This document shows, one piece after another, positions 24,577 to 36,355 of a DNA stretch of 64,000 bases. The DNA is from Echinostoma caproni. Its lineage: Eukaryota > Platyhelminthes > Trematoda > Plagiorchiida > Echinostomatidae. The translations under genes and the position numbers were made by a program. The notes below the pieces were generated by a model. It saw only the letters and a list, made by a program, of their open reading frames with translations, was not told the DNA's origin and made no database searches. Where the stretch lies: contig UZAN01039468.1 of the NCBI GenBank assembly GCA_900618425.1, positions 71,658 through 135,657 on the forward strand, written 5' to 3'. Every line of letters begins with the position of its first letter. Within the stretch, counting starts at the first letter, position 1.

Positions 24577-25290
24577 GAAAGCATTTATAAGCAAAATCGA
24601 TCGATCCGTACATGTTCAGACTAGTGTTCTCTATCAATGTGAAGTAGAACCGGAGTGAAAAATCGATTGCACAGTTTTGTTTGCTAGGCCTTAGCATTCC
24701 ATGTTTAACATATTTGGACTGGGTTAAAAATGACACATCTCAATATAGATTTACTAGATAGATTGAAAGGTTTCTCTGTCTATCAGTTGTCAATTATTCC
24801 GTTTGTAAAATATAAGTTTGTTCAATTAGGTTCCATTGGATTTTGTTTTGTCTACTTCTATCAAGTGTTCTTGAACAATTAAAATTGAATGAACAAATAT
24901 AGCTACTGGAACCAATTTGAGCAAGCTTATCAATGGTCTCCATCATATTGCTGACTCGTTATAGAGATTGTCAGAGGCAGTTAGTTATTATACACCTTGG
25001 GATCATATGACAAACAAACGGTGCACATCAATAAGATTAATCCGTTTTTGGTTTTCTGTTTCATTGAGGAGATTACTCATCAAATAGACTGCAGGACGGT
25101 CGGCGTAAAATCGGTTTTGTAACATTGATCATGATTAAGTATTATCTGAAATGGCAACTGACATTTTATTGACTTGACTGCAAATGTTAGTATTGAAATC
25201 TGTAAAATGTGAAAACCCTATTCAGATCAATTTCACTCATAATCAGCGTAGAAGCTGGACACTTGTTTTTTTCGACACGAAATAATTTCA
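24577..25290. other. Non-coding stretch, nothing recognised
   Basis: AT-rich, short frames only. Confidence 0.45.
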
Positions 25291-25294
25291 TATG

Positions 25295-25520
25295 AAATTG
25301 TTTCTTGCTTTTATTTTATTCTCAAAGGACTATCTCATTCCCAAGTATTGATATATTGTGAGGCATGTTGGCATGAGCACGAATCTCAGAGACCCAAGTT
25401 GTTTAGTACTCTGTTGTCTAGTTTGAACCTTGCTCTGTGGGATTATTTCGACAACTGGTATTGTTCTCAATCCAGTTGAATTTACTTGAATCAGGAGGCG
25501 AATTCTGATCGCGAATTTTG
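25295..25520 (+). mobile_element. Penelope-like element 3' tail without coding part
   Basis: It aligns along its length with the segment right after the endonuclease stop at 38.77 kb. Shared words include CCAAGTA-TG-TATAT, GCACGAATCTC against ATACGAATCTC, CTGTTGT, and TGTGGGATTATTTCGAC against TGTGGAACTATTTCGAC. Because the 38.6 kb copy has coding sequence immediately 5' of this block, the block is read as a 3' untranslated tail. Here the coding part is absent or unrecognisable. Minus-strand open frames found in both copies are parallel shadows of the same DNA. Confidence 0.65.
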
Positions 25521-26954
25521 TGTGAAATAAGCGACTCCGGGGGAATAGACTTGTATCCACTTATGTGTGCAATGGTAACATTGATACAAGTAAACATAAC
25601 TATTCAGACTATGAGTCTAATGATCGATGAAGAGGATGTCAAAAATTAAATTGGCTCCAAATTAATGGCTTGAAGGTCCGATACAATGCAACGGATGTGC
25701 GCGATCAGACAGAATTGAATTGGGTTAATGAATTGAGAAAAAAACATGCGGGATATAAAACTTTAGATATCGCGCTTGTTGGACTAGGCTATGATTGTGT
25801 TCATCACTGGGTATTATTGTCACCTTTGTTTGGTACTGTTTAGTCCACATAGAATGCAATCGTGAAGCTGATAAACTATCCGCTCGCGAACACAACTTCC
25901 CGTATGATGATATTTCAAAATATGTGCGATCCTTAAACGGGATACTGATAGAAACCAATCTAAATGAGATCGGAAGTTACGTGTGGACGTATTTCAACCA
26001 TTTATTAAAACGAGAGTATTTATGAGTCAGACGTGAAACATACTTTCCTCGTGGAACTGAGGTGGAATGACTGTACCTCTGGATGCGGCTGTTGATTTTT
26101 GCAGTCTGGCAACAACACTTCCAGCTTGGAGAACTCACTAACACCAACATGCGTCCATTCTACAACTTCCTGAGGTTGCTGATAGAGTTTGTGAATGGTT
26201 ATCCTTGTTCTTTTCCGGAGAATTTAGGCCGACAGAATTCATGATAAAATTTCCGAAAATGTCAGAAAATGAAATGGAAAATTAACCGGTGCGATTCCCC
26301 GTGTGTTCCAGATCACTTTGAGTGAACCGTTTCTATTTCACGTTTTCGCGTTTTTGTGCAAGGGAATCAGTGGTAATAGTGGAGGGAGGGTGTAGAAATG
26401 GCATAACACAGCACGTGTTTAGTCACCAGCGTGTGTCCCCTTAATAGTACAATTGTAATCGGTTTTCAATTGGCGATCACACATATTTGTTTACTATATT
26501 TGAGCTTGTTTGATATCACTATGACACCGTGACATTCAATGACACAACCACAATTTATCAGCTTTTCTTATTCACTTATGCATCCGCGCGTAGTATCCAC
26601 CCACCGCGCAATAGAACAAATCACGTGTGCTTTCAAGCAATTTACAGATAATTAAAGCAAAAGATCGTTAGACCAGGTTATGCTTAGCCGAGAAAAGTGA
26701 AATGAAGATCGGGGAATAAAGCCAAAGTAAGTCAATTTGTTTCCATTCCCTTGTCCGGCAACATGTATGACTGGTTTGAATTAGAAACAGTGAGATTGCT
26801 GAGTTACTCGTAGCCCTTTAATCAGTTACTTATCCGATAATATTGAGTGTTGGATTCACAGATATTTCAGTTTGAGCTAATACCGAAGCGAAACATGACG
26901 ATTCTTTATGTTTGCTGTTATTTCGATAATTCTATTTGCTTGTACAAGAAACTG
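25521..26954. other. Mostly non-coding; weak RNase H-like scrap
   Basis: A plus-strand frame at 25795-26025 contains VTFVWYC, then HIECNREADKLSARE. This resembles the end of a retroelement RNase H domain (H...N..AD.L), but with two residues fewer than usual between His and Asn. No other retroelement domain flanks it, so it is only a suspicion. Confidence 0.25.
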
Positions 26955-27105
26955 TTTGAACAGCTGCCAGGTGACCAAGTGGGTAACATGGTTGCATTCT
27001 GCCTGTGAGATCCCGGGTTCGATCCAGAGCAGGGTCTACGGATTCGCTCTTCTGATGAAACCGAACCAGGTTCAAACGGAAATTCAGTGTTTCACCATAC
27101 ACACC
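26955..27105 (+). mobile_element. tRNA-derived SINE with hammerhead-like block, copy 1
   Basis: The head has an A-box-like region (GACCAAGTGGGTAACATGG) and the B box GGGTTCGATCC (27017-27027). It is followed by CTGATGA (27053-27059), AACC-GAACCA-GGTT (27060-27073) and CAAACGG. The copy at 30.2 kb has the same order: A-box region, then CTGATGA, a 4-bp stem, a six-base loop, then AAAC. The CTGATGA/stem/GAAAC layout is that of a hammerhead ribozyme core; here the first G of GAAAC is C. AGAGC (27027-27031) and GCTCT (27047-27051) could form stem I. No stem III is evident. A plus-strand open frame across it is a shadow. Confidence 0.6.
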
Positions 27106-28147
27106 TCATTTGCGCAACGAATGCCTCACATAAATTCAATTTTCGTCAATAACACAGGCAAACGTGTTAATGTAGATTATATCATCACTGTATCTTTTAG
27201 CTCAATTATGCAGGTGTTAGTAATCTGAGAAAACAATGTGATCGAATTTTAAAACGATAATTAGAGAATATATTGTTATTCCGTAGGTAATCGCATTTTG
27301 CAATCTTCAAATCCTTTTACGTGAACTACAAATGGAATAGGTAGTGGAGAAGACATTTTTGTCTGCATTTTCTATTTGTTGCATTTAATGCCTCATTTGT
27401 TTAGCGCCTCATACCGTCAGTCCTTAAACCTTAAACCTTTGCGGGTTAAATTCTGATTGAAAGTTCAAATTCGTTGACGGATTCAAAAACTCAATTACCA
27501 TGGGTTCTGCGTAAAAAGTTTTACAAATTATCCTCGGTCAACCAGAATGGACAAATTGCCATTTGGTGGGTTGCACCTTGTGTCGTAAAATGAAAGACGG
27601 ACTTGAATTGGTGAATTCCACCGAAACTGATACACATAAATTGATGGGTTTGACCTATGCAATATCATGCATCAGCAATCAATTTGTCATACAATTTGAA
27701 AAGTTCATCTATAGAATCAGCTGACCTATCCCCTTCCCATTGCTCTTTTCTTATGTTACGTGATGATTGATTGAACAAGGAAAACACGACTTTTCGCAAG
27801 AATTCGACATTTTCTGAACTAGAAATATTTGGCGAATTGTTCATTCACTTTTCAAATGAAGGTATCCTATATCATGGTGTTCCGTTAAGGTATATCCGGA
27901 ACGTACACGTAAAGTGTTCCGGTGCCTCAGGAATGGATTGTGAAGGAACATAATCACTCTTCACTAGCTCAGATGTTCAGATGCACCTTGCCACCGGCAA
28001 ATGTTAATTTTAAATCTTCAACACGGAATCCAACTCCTAAGGTATTAATTACAACGCATTCACACACGGGATGCTGGACTTGATAACTTCCGAAAAACGA
28101 AATAATGATCGTGTTATACGTAAGCAAATCCCAATCGCAATATTTAC
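27106..28147. other. Non-coding stretch, nothing recognised
   Basis: Short frames only. Confidence 0.45.
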
Positions 28148-28352
28148 CAGAACATTGATCGCTAGAAAATAGTTGGAAGATGTGCCTATTCGCGTTTGAC
28201 AATAGTCTGATACGCGTCGAATGCCCGGTAATTTATTGGGGATGATTTTCAACGGAAACTTGATCGTCATTGATGGATTGGAAACAAATATCAAGCTGGA
28301 AAGAACCAAAATGCTCCATGCAACAATGGTTAGCCGGTCGATTGGTTCACAT
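28148..28352 (-). CDS. Candidate exon encoding a membrane-spanning segment
   Basis: On the minus strand a segment of one base plus 68 codons runs from an acceptor with a pyrimidine-rich lead (TGCTTTTGTCTATTCGATCTAG|A) to a possible donor, GTTCTG|GTAAAT. The peptide starts CEPIDRL, then the hydrophobic stretch TIVAWSILVLSSLIFV, then a positively charged NPSMTIKFPLKIIPNKLPG, and ends SSNYFLAINVL. A hydrophobic helix followed by basic residues suggests an integral membrane protein (inference). The phase does not match the exon candidate 180 bases upstream, so the two cannot simply be joined. The frame stays open upstream of the acceptor, which weakens the boundary. Confidence 0.3.
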
Positions 28353-28529
28353 CTAGATCGAATAGACAAAAGCAGTGTGTGGGTAATTGCATAAAGAAAG
28401 AGTAGGAAAAAAACGCACGGAAGTACACATTATTTTCTTATCCCATTTGTTCTAGCTCAATTATCGATCACGTCCGGACCGGAAAAAGTCCATTGATCAG
28501 GACGTTCAAAACTGTAGAGGCACACATAC

Positions 28530-28673
28530 CGTATGGTATTGAACGTCTTGCGCGCATTTCCGTCTTGTGAACCAGTGACAGGGACAGTGATCAATCTTTA
28601 GAATTGTGAACACGCGGAGAGGTGGGGATGTAAACGCCGGTGTTTTACCAATTTGGAAATCAATGAGATTTTC
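28530..28673 (-). CDS. Candidate internal exon, 48 codons, good splice sites at both ends
   Basis: On the minus strand a strong acceptor (ATTATTTTTGTTCAG|GAAAAT) and a consensus-like donor (CATACG|GTATGTG) bound exactly 144 bases. These are 48 open codons, and only one of the three frames is open. The peptide goes ENLIDFQIGKTPAF, then SPPLRVFTILKID, then a Cys/His/Arg-rich HCPCHWFTRRKC, then AQDVQYHT. The Cys/His cluster could be structural, but I recognise no family. This is the best-bounded small exon in the window, although its gene cannot be assembled from what is visible. Confidence 0.4.
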
Positions 28674-30205
28674 CTGAACAAAAATAATCTCATACACCCC
28701 ATAGAACTCCCTATTATTCCTTGTCTAACGTAAATGGTATAATCGATCAGTTATCAAACGTCCTATCCCAAAAACGCGGCTCTTGAAATTCTAAACATCT
28801 ATGGCTCATAATTTCATAAAATTTACAATTTGTGAATCGACTTAGCCCCTCCCCTCTCCCCTAGAAATTGCATTTAACCATTCTGAGGAATGCAGTGATA
28901 AACAATGAATGGTCTGCATTATCCGTTTCAACTAGTGAAATAGATAACTCGTTCTACTTCGCCCTGCAAGTTTATACCATGCAACCAGTGAATCAGAGAT
29001 GGAACTTGCATCCAATTTGTGGTTTCTTTTAGTCACATGTTCTCAGAGATCTTTTCCGAGATGTACAAGTTTTCAAGCAGAATCAACCCAATCAAACATT
29101 CTTATTGGTCTCCCTTATCTGCGAAACTTGAGCCGGTTATCACGTACAACGAATCCCTTGAATCTGAGATCGAAGTTGAGCTAACGATGTAATTACCCGT
29201 CTTCGTGTAGGGAAAGTGGATTACACAGAATGCTAATTGTATGCAGTCCGTTCTCATCCATTGAACTACATGTGCGCATATAAGAGTAACATCAGTAAAT
29301 CAAGAAAAAAATGGAAAATAAAGTATGAACAAGAAAAAGCAATCGCGATTTTACTCGGGTAAACCCCCTTTTTTCATTATCGTTCAACAGTTTGAGAAAA
29401 CTAAACTGATAAATGATTTGCGGTTTTCGAATAATTTACACAATCTTGTATTGGTACGTGCTATTAGAAAAATAAATAAGCTCTTTTAAAAATGGTCATA
29501 CTTGTTTTGGATACCAAGCTTGTTATCAACCAACCGTATTCTAACGAAATGGGAGACTGCATTTGCGCTGACTACTGCCGATCGGACACCTGTCGAGATC
29601 ACTGGGCGGCTGATGCAACAAGTGTAGCATACCGCTCGTATGTACAAATGGGATGACCGTATTCCGGGCAATTTGCAGAGCCCCTAAAAGCATTATGCAA
29701 GATGAAACCAGACGACTATTGTTGAAGTGTTTACTACGTGCAAAAGCTGTTAGTCTCTCAGGAAGGTGTAACACCAATCCGTTTAAGTGATTGGACTGTT
29801 TGAAGCATCCGATTATCAATACACAGTGATGAACCGTTGTGTTTCAGCAAGTGAACAGCGCAGATTTGTTTGAACGACGAACCAAAATTGCACCATTTGT
29901 TACACTGACCAAAAGATAAGCGCAAACTGAAAGGTTAACGATGAATCGAAGTCACACTGAAGATGAGATCCAATCAGGTTTGTACAGATCTGTCCAGTAC
30001 TTCATATTCCTTCGGCTTATGTCACATTTACACCATGAATTTATCATGAAATCAAATCAAATCCTTCATTCCTCTCATATAGCAAGTGGTCAGCTTGTGT
30101 AAGTTTGCAATCAAGGCTAGTTCTGAGATGAGTAAGGTCTGTGGATCGCAACAACCTCGTAAAGAGGGGCTGTGCTATATGATATATATTCTCAATGAGA
30201 ATCGG
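28674..30205. other. Mostly non-coding; one unassigned minus-strand frame
   Basis: A 92-codon minus-strand frame (29541-29819) reads as mixed sequence (for example HLPERLTAFARSKHFNNSRL, then IMLLGALQIARNTVIPFVH) but lacks clear splice signals or a known motif. Nothing else is seen. Confidence 0.3.
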
Positions 30206-30350
30206 TCGGATCAGCTACCCGGTGGTCGAGTGGGTACTTTGCTTGCTTTATACCCGGATGGTTTGTCAATGCTGATGAGACTCAACCAGGTTGAAACAGT
30301 TATTCGGTGGTTCCGAGTTTTTCAGCTGATACTTCATTTACATGACACTA
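30206..30350 (+). mobile_element. tRNA-derived SINE with hammerhead-like block, copy 2
   Basis: GGTGGTCGAGTGGGTA forms the A-box region. The B-box area is eroded (TACCCGGATGGTTTGTC). CTGATGA (30272-30278) is followed by GACT-CAACCA-GGTT (30279-30292) and GAAAC (30293-30297). Against copy 1 the stem changes A to G and C to T on one side only; both changes keep pairing as G-U and U-G wobbles. The tail (AGTTATTCGGTGGTTCCG) parallels copy 1 (GGAAATTCAGTG). It is shorter than copy 1 between the B box and CTGATGA. Confidence 0.6.
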
Positions 30351-31645
30351 ACAACTCAAAAATAAAATGATGATTAATCAGTACGTTTAAATTGCATAGT
30401 CCCCTCGTGACATCACGAAGGTGAAACACGAATATCGTACCCTGGTATAACAGAACAGATTCGTTCAGACTGGCACAGCAGCATATAGCCACTTTTCTTG
30501 GTAATTCAATTGGTCAGCAATATCCATTTGAGCCTGGTTTATTGCAATCTCGTCACATTTAGCAGATCGCAAGTTTCAAAGTTNCCAGTTCCTTCAAGTT
30601 AATTTCTCCCTCCATTCATATCTTTATGAACAAAACCGAGAGAATACAGTGATTTAGAATTTGAATACACCATTTGAACGACCATTTTAGTCATCCGATT
30701 TGGTTTTACCATACACCGTATTAGACCAGAAATACGCATAGGATATGCGGGACTTCCAACTGTCGTTCCCGTAAAACACCGATCGAACGTACTTTGCTTT
30801 CGTACAGTTTGGAGGTTATGTCACGTGGGCGTTCGTCCACTGTGTATGAAGCCACATGACATGCGACTTTGAATGATATCGAAACATTCATTGGTTGAGT
30901 TGAAAGACTAAACGGTCCAATCGTGATATTGATTATCGGACTAGACAATCATTGTATAAAGAAAGTATGTTTGTGCTGATCATTGATGCATAAACGGACT
31001 TGTATAGAGAGTTGCTTGGTTCGAACAAATGGAGGAAAATCCCAAGAAACGGGATGTGAGAAAAAAATAATTTTTGCGGTTATACGTTCCATTGACTTAT
31101 CGTTTAGAGACCTATAAAGGGAGCTCTTGACTATCTGGTCTAAGTTCTTCGCGAAACCTCACTGCATTGCGCAAAGAACGACGTGATCATAATAGATGAA
31201 TTACCATAACCCTATTTTGATCGTCATTTTGTAAATTCAATCTCTTATTAAAGTGTCATGGCTTTAAACTCATTAAGAAGTATTTCTCGTCTCTATTACG
31301 GCCTGATAGTTAGAAGCATTGCTGACGTCCCACTTGTTTCCAACTTCTCATTTGTAATGAAATCATGTACACCACACAACCAGTTGCACTGAAAAGTTCT
31401 AGCACCCGTTCTGGAATCAGGGCGAATTATTTTCTTTGCATGACTGAACACAAATCTAGAATATTTAGTTAAAACGCCACCTTGTAACTTAAAGGATCGA
31501 AGACTGGCATGTTGATTATATAATTATTTATTATTAAATTTTTCAGCAATATCCGGCGGAAACGATATAAAATCGTGACTAATGTTTGAACAAAAAAAGC
31601 AGAAAATATTTTAATTGTTGCTTGCCAGATTTGTAGTTCTTATGG
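30351..31645. other. Non-coding stretch, nothing recognised
   Basis: A single undetermined base lies at 30584. No gene or repeat was recognised. Confidence 0.45.
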
Positions 31646-31649
31646 AGAC

Positions 31650-31750
31650 TGTGATTGGCGATTGCGCGTACAAATCGTAAGTGGCGTCCATGTATGGGTT
31701 CGAATCACACCGAGGCTACTGAACTTTTNGTTATCACCTGGTCATATACA
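31650..31750 (+). mobile_element. tRNA-derived SINE, family sharing AGTGGCGTCCATG, copy 1
   Basis: AAGTGGCGTCCATGTATGGGTTCGAATC (from 31679) is followed by ACACCGAGGCTACTGAACTT. It is matched at 62049-62100 by AAGTGGCGTCCATGCCTGGGTTCGAACC and CCATCGGGGCAACTGAACTA. The B box lies inside the shared block. The tail GTTATCACCTGGTCAT recalls the 10.6 kb SINE, suggesting related families with a common 3' end. Confidence 0.65.
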
Positions 31751-33234
31751 GAGACGAGTCGGTTGTTTAGCGCTCGGTTGTTAGAAAAAACTCTCTGCTG
31801 GGAACATGACTGCTGACTTTGTTAACTAGATTGTCAATCTCTCCAGTAGAGGTTCTAGGAGTATATTTACCTCATTAATCTAAGGTTTATTAGCGTTTAA
31901 TAAATCCCTTTAAACCGTAATGCCTGAAATTTAATTCGCGTAATATCTGAAGTTGACTGAGCACCAAAGATGAAATGAGTAAACTATGTTGTTGTCTAGG
32001 AGTAATCACGATATCAGTTAATGCCAGTGAACAGGAATGTGTGATCCCCCGGCTGTGGTGATTCCTATAAAAGCTTTGAATTTTGGAGAAAATATCTGAA
32101 GAAAGAAAAATTCATGGATTTTTAACATTTATTGATCAGTTCCAAGGGGTTATTGAGTACCAATATTTTGACTTTATTATTCATACACAAAAGCAGCAAT
32201 AGTCTTTTGAAAAGTCATATTCCACGAATATTATACGTCCCGGTTTTTGGGTGCACACTCAAAATTCACCTCACATTTAGCTGCTATCAATGTCACGAAT
32301 ATTTCGGACGAGCTGTTTTTCTCGCCAGTCAGATGCTCAAAACCCGTGTTGTGACTTGTCAACAAAACAATAATAGATTACTACATGTTAATATGCACAC
32401 ACCAATTGACGGTCAGTTTGAATGCAAATAATCATAATTTACTCACTCATCTGGAAGGCTCGTAAATTTGGCAACTATCAATATGAATAAATTAAAAGAA
32501 GGTATACCATACGATTGTGCCTCTTAAAACTCGAATGGACCAAGCCAAGCTTGCTAGCGTATAATTGATTGAACCAGTCACACAAGATGATGACTGTCGA
32601 CTTGCTGCGTCTTGTTGCGCTATCGTTTTTAAAATTTAAAGATGACTTTTGTTCTCTGGTTATACTTGTTATACAAATCTGGTCTCGTTATCATCATCAT
32701 GATTCTCGATTTCACGGCTGATATGTTACTTCGGTGTTTGGTTCTTTAAATATTTCCCCTGATCTTCATTACTAATTGCTATGGAGACGTAGTTAATCGA
32801 CATCCAAGCACCGAGCCATATCCTCATTGTGTAATTTTGCTCACTCAGTTCAACAGCCATGCTAATCAATCATGCATAATAGCACATTATGAACGTACAA
32901 ATCATCCGTTTATACACCACAATCTTTAATTTTTTAAATGCAGTGAAATTCCCACATTCCACGGGAAATTGCAACATGCATGCAAATCGTTTAAATACAG
33001 ATAAGACGATTTAGGTCACTATACTTTTCGAACTGGATACATTTAATGGATGCACCAAAATCGAAACAATGATTTCATATAGAAATGGAGTGCTGGACTA
33101 ACCTAGTTTACTAGCTCAGTTAGTGCGCCAGAAAGTCGTTGCAAAATAGTTATATTTCCTTTAAATGCGTTGGAAATGTCTGTCTGTTGTTACAACCATT
33201 TCCACCGTGTTTAAATACATTACACTTGTGATGA
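31751..33234. other. Non-coding stretch, nothing recognised
   Basis: A 99-codon plus-strand frame (32132-32431) has no motif or splice boundary. Otherwise AT-rich and featureless. Confidence 0.4.
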
Positions 33235-33325
33235 GTTAATGATCTCTCACGGAGTGAACCCCACACCTAAGAATATCAACTATGCCTGGTGCCCGTGAAA
33301 AACCAAACGCGCTAATCCAAACATT
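33235..33325 (-). mobile_element. tRNA-like SINE, second copy of the TGTGGGGTTCACTCCGT family
   Basis: It carries the exact 17-mer ACGGAGTGAACCCCACA (33249-33265) found at 17965-17981, with related sequence on its left side. The A-box side is not clear in this copy, so it is probably truncated. Confidence 0.45.
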
Positions 33326-36300
33326 CACCGTCTAAGTTATACTTCCTAGACAAAAGTTCAGGGTCGTCAAATTTCAGTTTATTTTCCCAAGGTGAGAGGT
33401 ACTGATTTCTTGTTAGCTATGTTTGACACAATTATAGCATATCCTAGCAAATCAGTTTGTAGAACACAGATACATTTTCGCTCTAGAATCAGTAAGACGT
33501 ATACATGTCAGAATCGGCTGTCATCTTGCAAATGTTGAATCAGAATTCCAGGACACTAAAGTCGGCATCAGAAGCTCTGGATCGGTTAGCGAGTTACGGT
33601 TAGTGAATCTATTGACCTCTGTTCAGACAATGGTCGGTGACCGGCCACTTCCTGATTGTGAGACACACGATTGAACAGCGAAGTGGAAACAAATAGGTAT
33701 AACATAATTGATCAACCACATAACGCCATTCTAATTAACTGCGTCTCGTCCACGTGCGCTTTAACAAGTCCGTATCACGTGGTCTTATTCTAATTGATTT
33801 ATGTCAGCATTACAGGGATTACTGTTCTAGGGGTGATCTAAAGTTCGGTCTATTCAAAACGAGTTGACGCTGATTAGCGATTCGCGGAAGTTGAGTGAGG
33901 TTTCAGCAAAACTTATCCGATCATCACCCGAAATATCGGCATATTGCTTTAAACCCGTCAATGTACACTTTTATTTTATTAGTCTTCAAGTTGCTTTCGG
34001 CCATGCCCACCGACATTTTGGCAATGTGTGTGGTAATTTTTTAAAAGGCTGATGATTGGGAGGGTAAATATAGAAAAATAGCATCGGGTGCAGAACGTTC
34101 ATTGAACAAACACTGGTTGTCATTTGAAGATGGCATTTCTGTGAACTAGTTGCCAAGATTAGTGTCCTTAAAAGTAATGCTCAAAAAGAGCATCACGGGG
34201 ATTTTTCACTGGCTTCAGATGAGAATTTGTGAAACCTTAGGGTTTTATTCAAATCCTTTTCTGTTTGACCTGGAATAATAATTTGTCTTATGAATATATT
34301 GAGCATAATTGAAGAGGCTAAGAAAACAGTACTAAATGAAACCACTTTTAAGTATCTAGGATGGATAACACACTTCAGAATAACGAGTTGAAGGGAAGGT
34401 GGACAGTGTAAGCTTCTGTTCACTTGCGTTTATCTTCAAAAGAAATGGATCTCTTGAAAAAGGCTTTTAATTTATCATTCTCCTTTCGACGAGCATGCCA
34501 AAGGTAAGCACTTTGGTTACGACTCTGATACAGCGCATACGTTTAACAACTCACACGATTGTGAAACATGCACACAATCACTTCTGTCTGAAAGAGCTTT
34601 ACAACTGTAAGAACTTTATTATTGTTGATAAACATCCTGTGGGTTCCTTTCATGAGATATAGATATTTGTATGATTATCGGATAACGTATTTTGGTGGTC
34701 TCATCATAGATGATTTTCTAATGTCTGTACAGAGAGTAATTTACAGATTAAGTTAATACTCCGGAAAATTCTCTCATGCGTTCGTTTAACAAATCTCTTC
34801 AGTTGCCCTAATGATATTTGACCACGTTTTCTGTTTCCATGTGAGTTTCCTCCGGCATTAAACAACGCCGGAAGGTGGCTATTTGTTTGCCATGTACATC
34901 ATTCCTAAGCAGAAACTTAGTGACTTGATTACGGAACTGTGTTTCACATTGTGTACGTGCGTGAAACCCTGTCCTCGATGCAGGACATTATCAAATTTCA
35001 ATCAATTCTCGAGAAGTGATCGCATCAACATCAAAGTCCAGTTTATTCATATATAAATATATTCTTCCATTATGTGGATTTTGAAAATCGATTCCTTCCT
35101 GACCGTGTTTAATAGTTCAGACTGATAGCATATAATGTTATTTTGAAGCAAATGTTTGATTCACGTTTTACCGGGAATGTCTAAGGCCAATAAAACAAAG
35201 AATACGAGAATTCGTTGACAAATATCTTACCCTTCGGCCTGGGTGTTATTGTTTTACGTCGCTTGATGAGCACCACCGCAAATGAGCATTTTGAACTGCT
35301 CATTAAAAGCTGCAGCCCAATTTATGTTTCATTCAGAATGCCTCCATCAGTTGAGTGCGCTCTGTGGTTGCGTTCCGCTATCCAGATTACTTCGAACTCA
35401 CACATAATTATGCTCAAACTGAGCACGTTCATGACAATTCCTCTTTCGGAATTCGAACAATTGAAATGCTGACTCCATAAGCGAATGAATGACAAGAGTA
35501 CTGCGCTGAGAAGGTACTCGGGTGCTCTCACTAGAGAACGGGTATCTATGGGGAACAGGTAGATATGTTTGAGATGCATGCGTGACCCCAATCTGTCAAA
35601 ATGTTGACATAATTCCAATAACTTTGCTGGAGCCACGGCATCCGTCCTCGACTTGCTCTCAAACCAGACACAAGGAGGAAGTAGAACAAGCCGATAAATA
35701 AAGGTACAGGTGAGCAGGCAAGTTTATTAATACTTCTTCGTATGTCTTAGATAAGAACATTTCATGGTAGACCAAACATGGGTTGAATGGTAAGTGATCA
35801 GTAAGGAACAGTCCCTAATGGAATTTTTTTAATTGTAATAATTGATATGCGTGGGGCTTGTCTGTGGAATAAGATTGTGAAAAATGGAACGAGGGAAAGA
35901 AGTGGAGATCATACACAAAGTTCAATCACTGAGCTATAATTAAATGGCTTTACAGAATTAGTTTTCTTACAAAACGGTTTCGAGGCGCCCAAATGAGACA
36001 TTTTGGAGGGATCACAATCACCTCGGCTGTCAAAAGACTGTAAAGACTTTCTTTCACCCAAGGATGAAAACGTTTGCGCACAGTGTCTGTTTGATTCAGA
36101 CTAGATCTAATGGTTTGCGGTTAACATAGGTTCGGATATTGACAATCACTCAATCAACCGTGTAGATTATTTCATCTTGATTCGATCGAATATACACCTT
36201 TTTTATCCAAATGGTATACTGTCGAATAGTACATACTTTATTAAAAATACACCTGGTATAATCTGCCTTTTGTCTGCATAAAGAGGGAAGATTTATGAAT

Positions 36301-36355
36301 GAATAGAATGCGATGGTGGTTGAGTGGTGAAGATTACCGAAGTAACACCCCGTAG
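33326..36355. other. Mostly non-coding; one unassigned minus-strand frame
   Basis: A 104-codon minus-strand frame (35322-35636; starts on GTG, not ATG) reads as mixed sequence with a hydrophobic stretch (YLLSAVLLSFIRLW). The plus strand is open over part of the same interval, and no splice sites or motifs decide between them. Confidence 0.3.
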
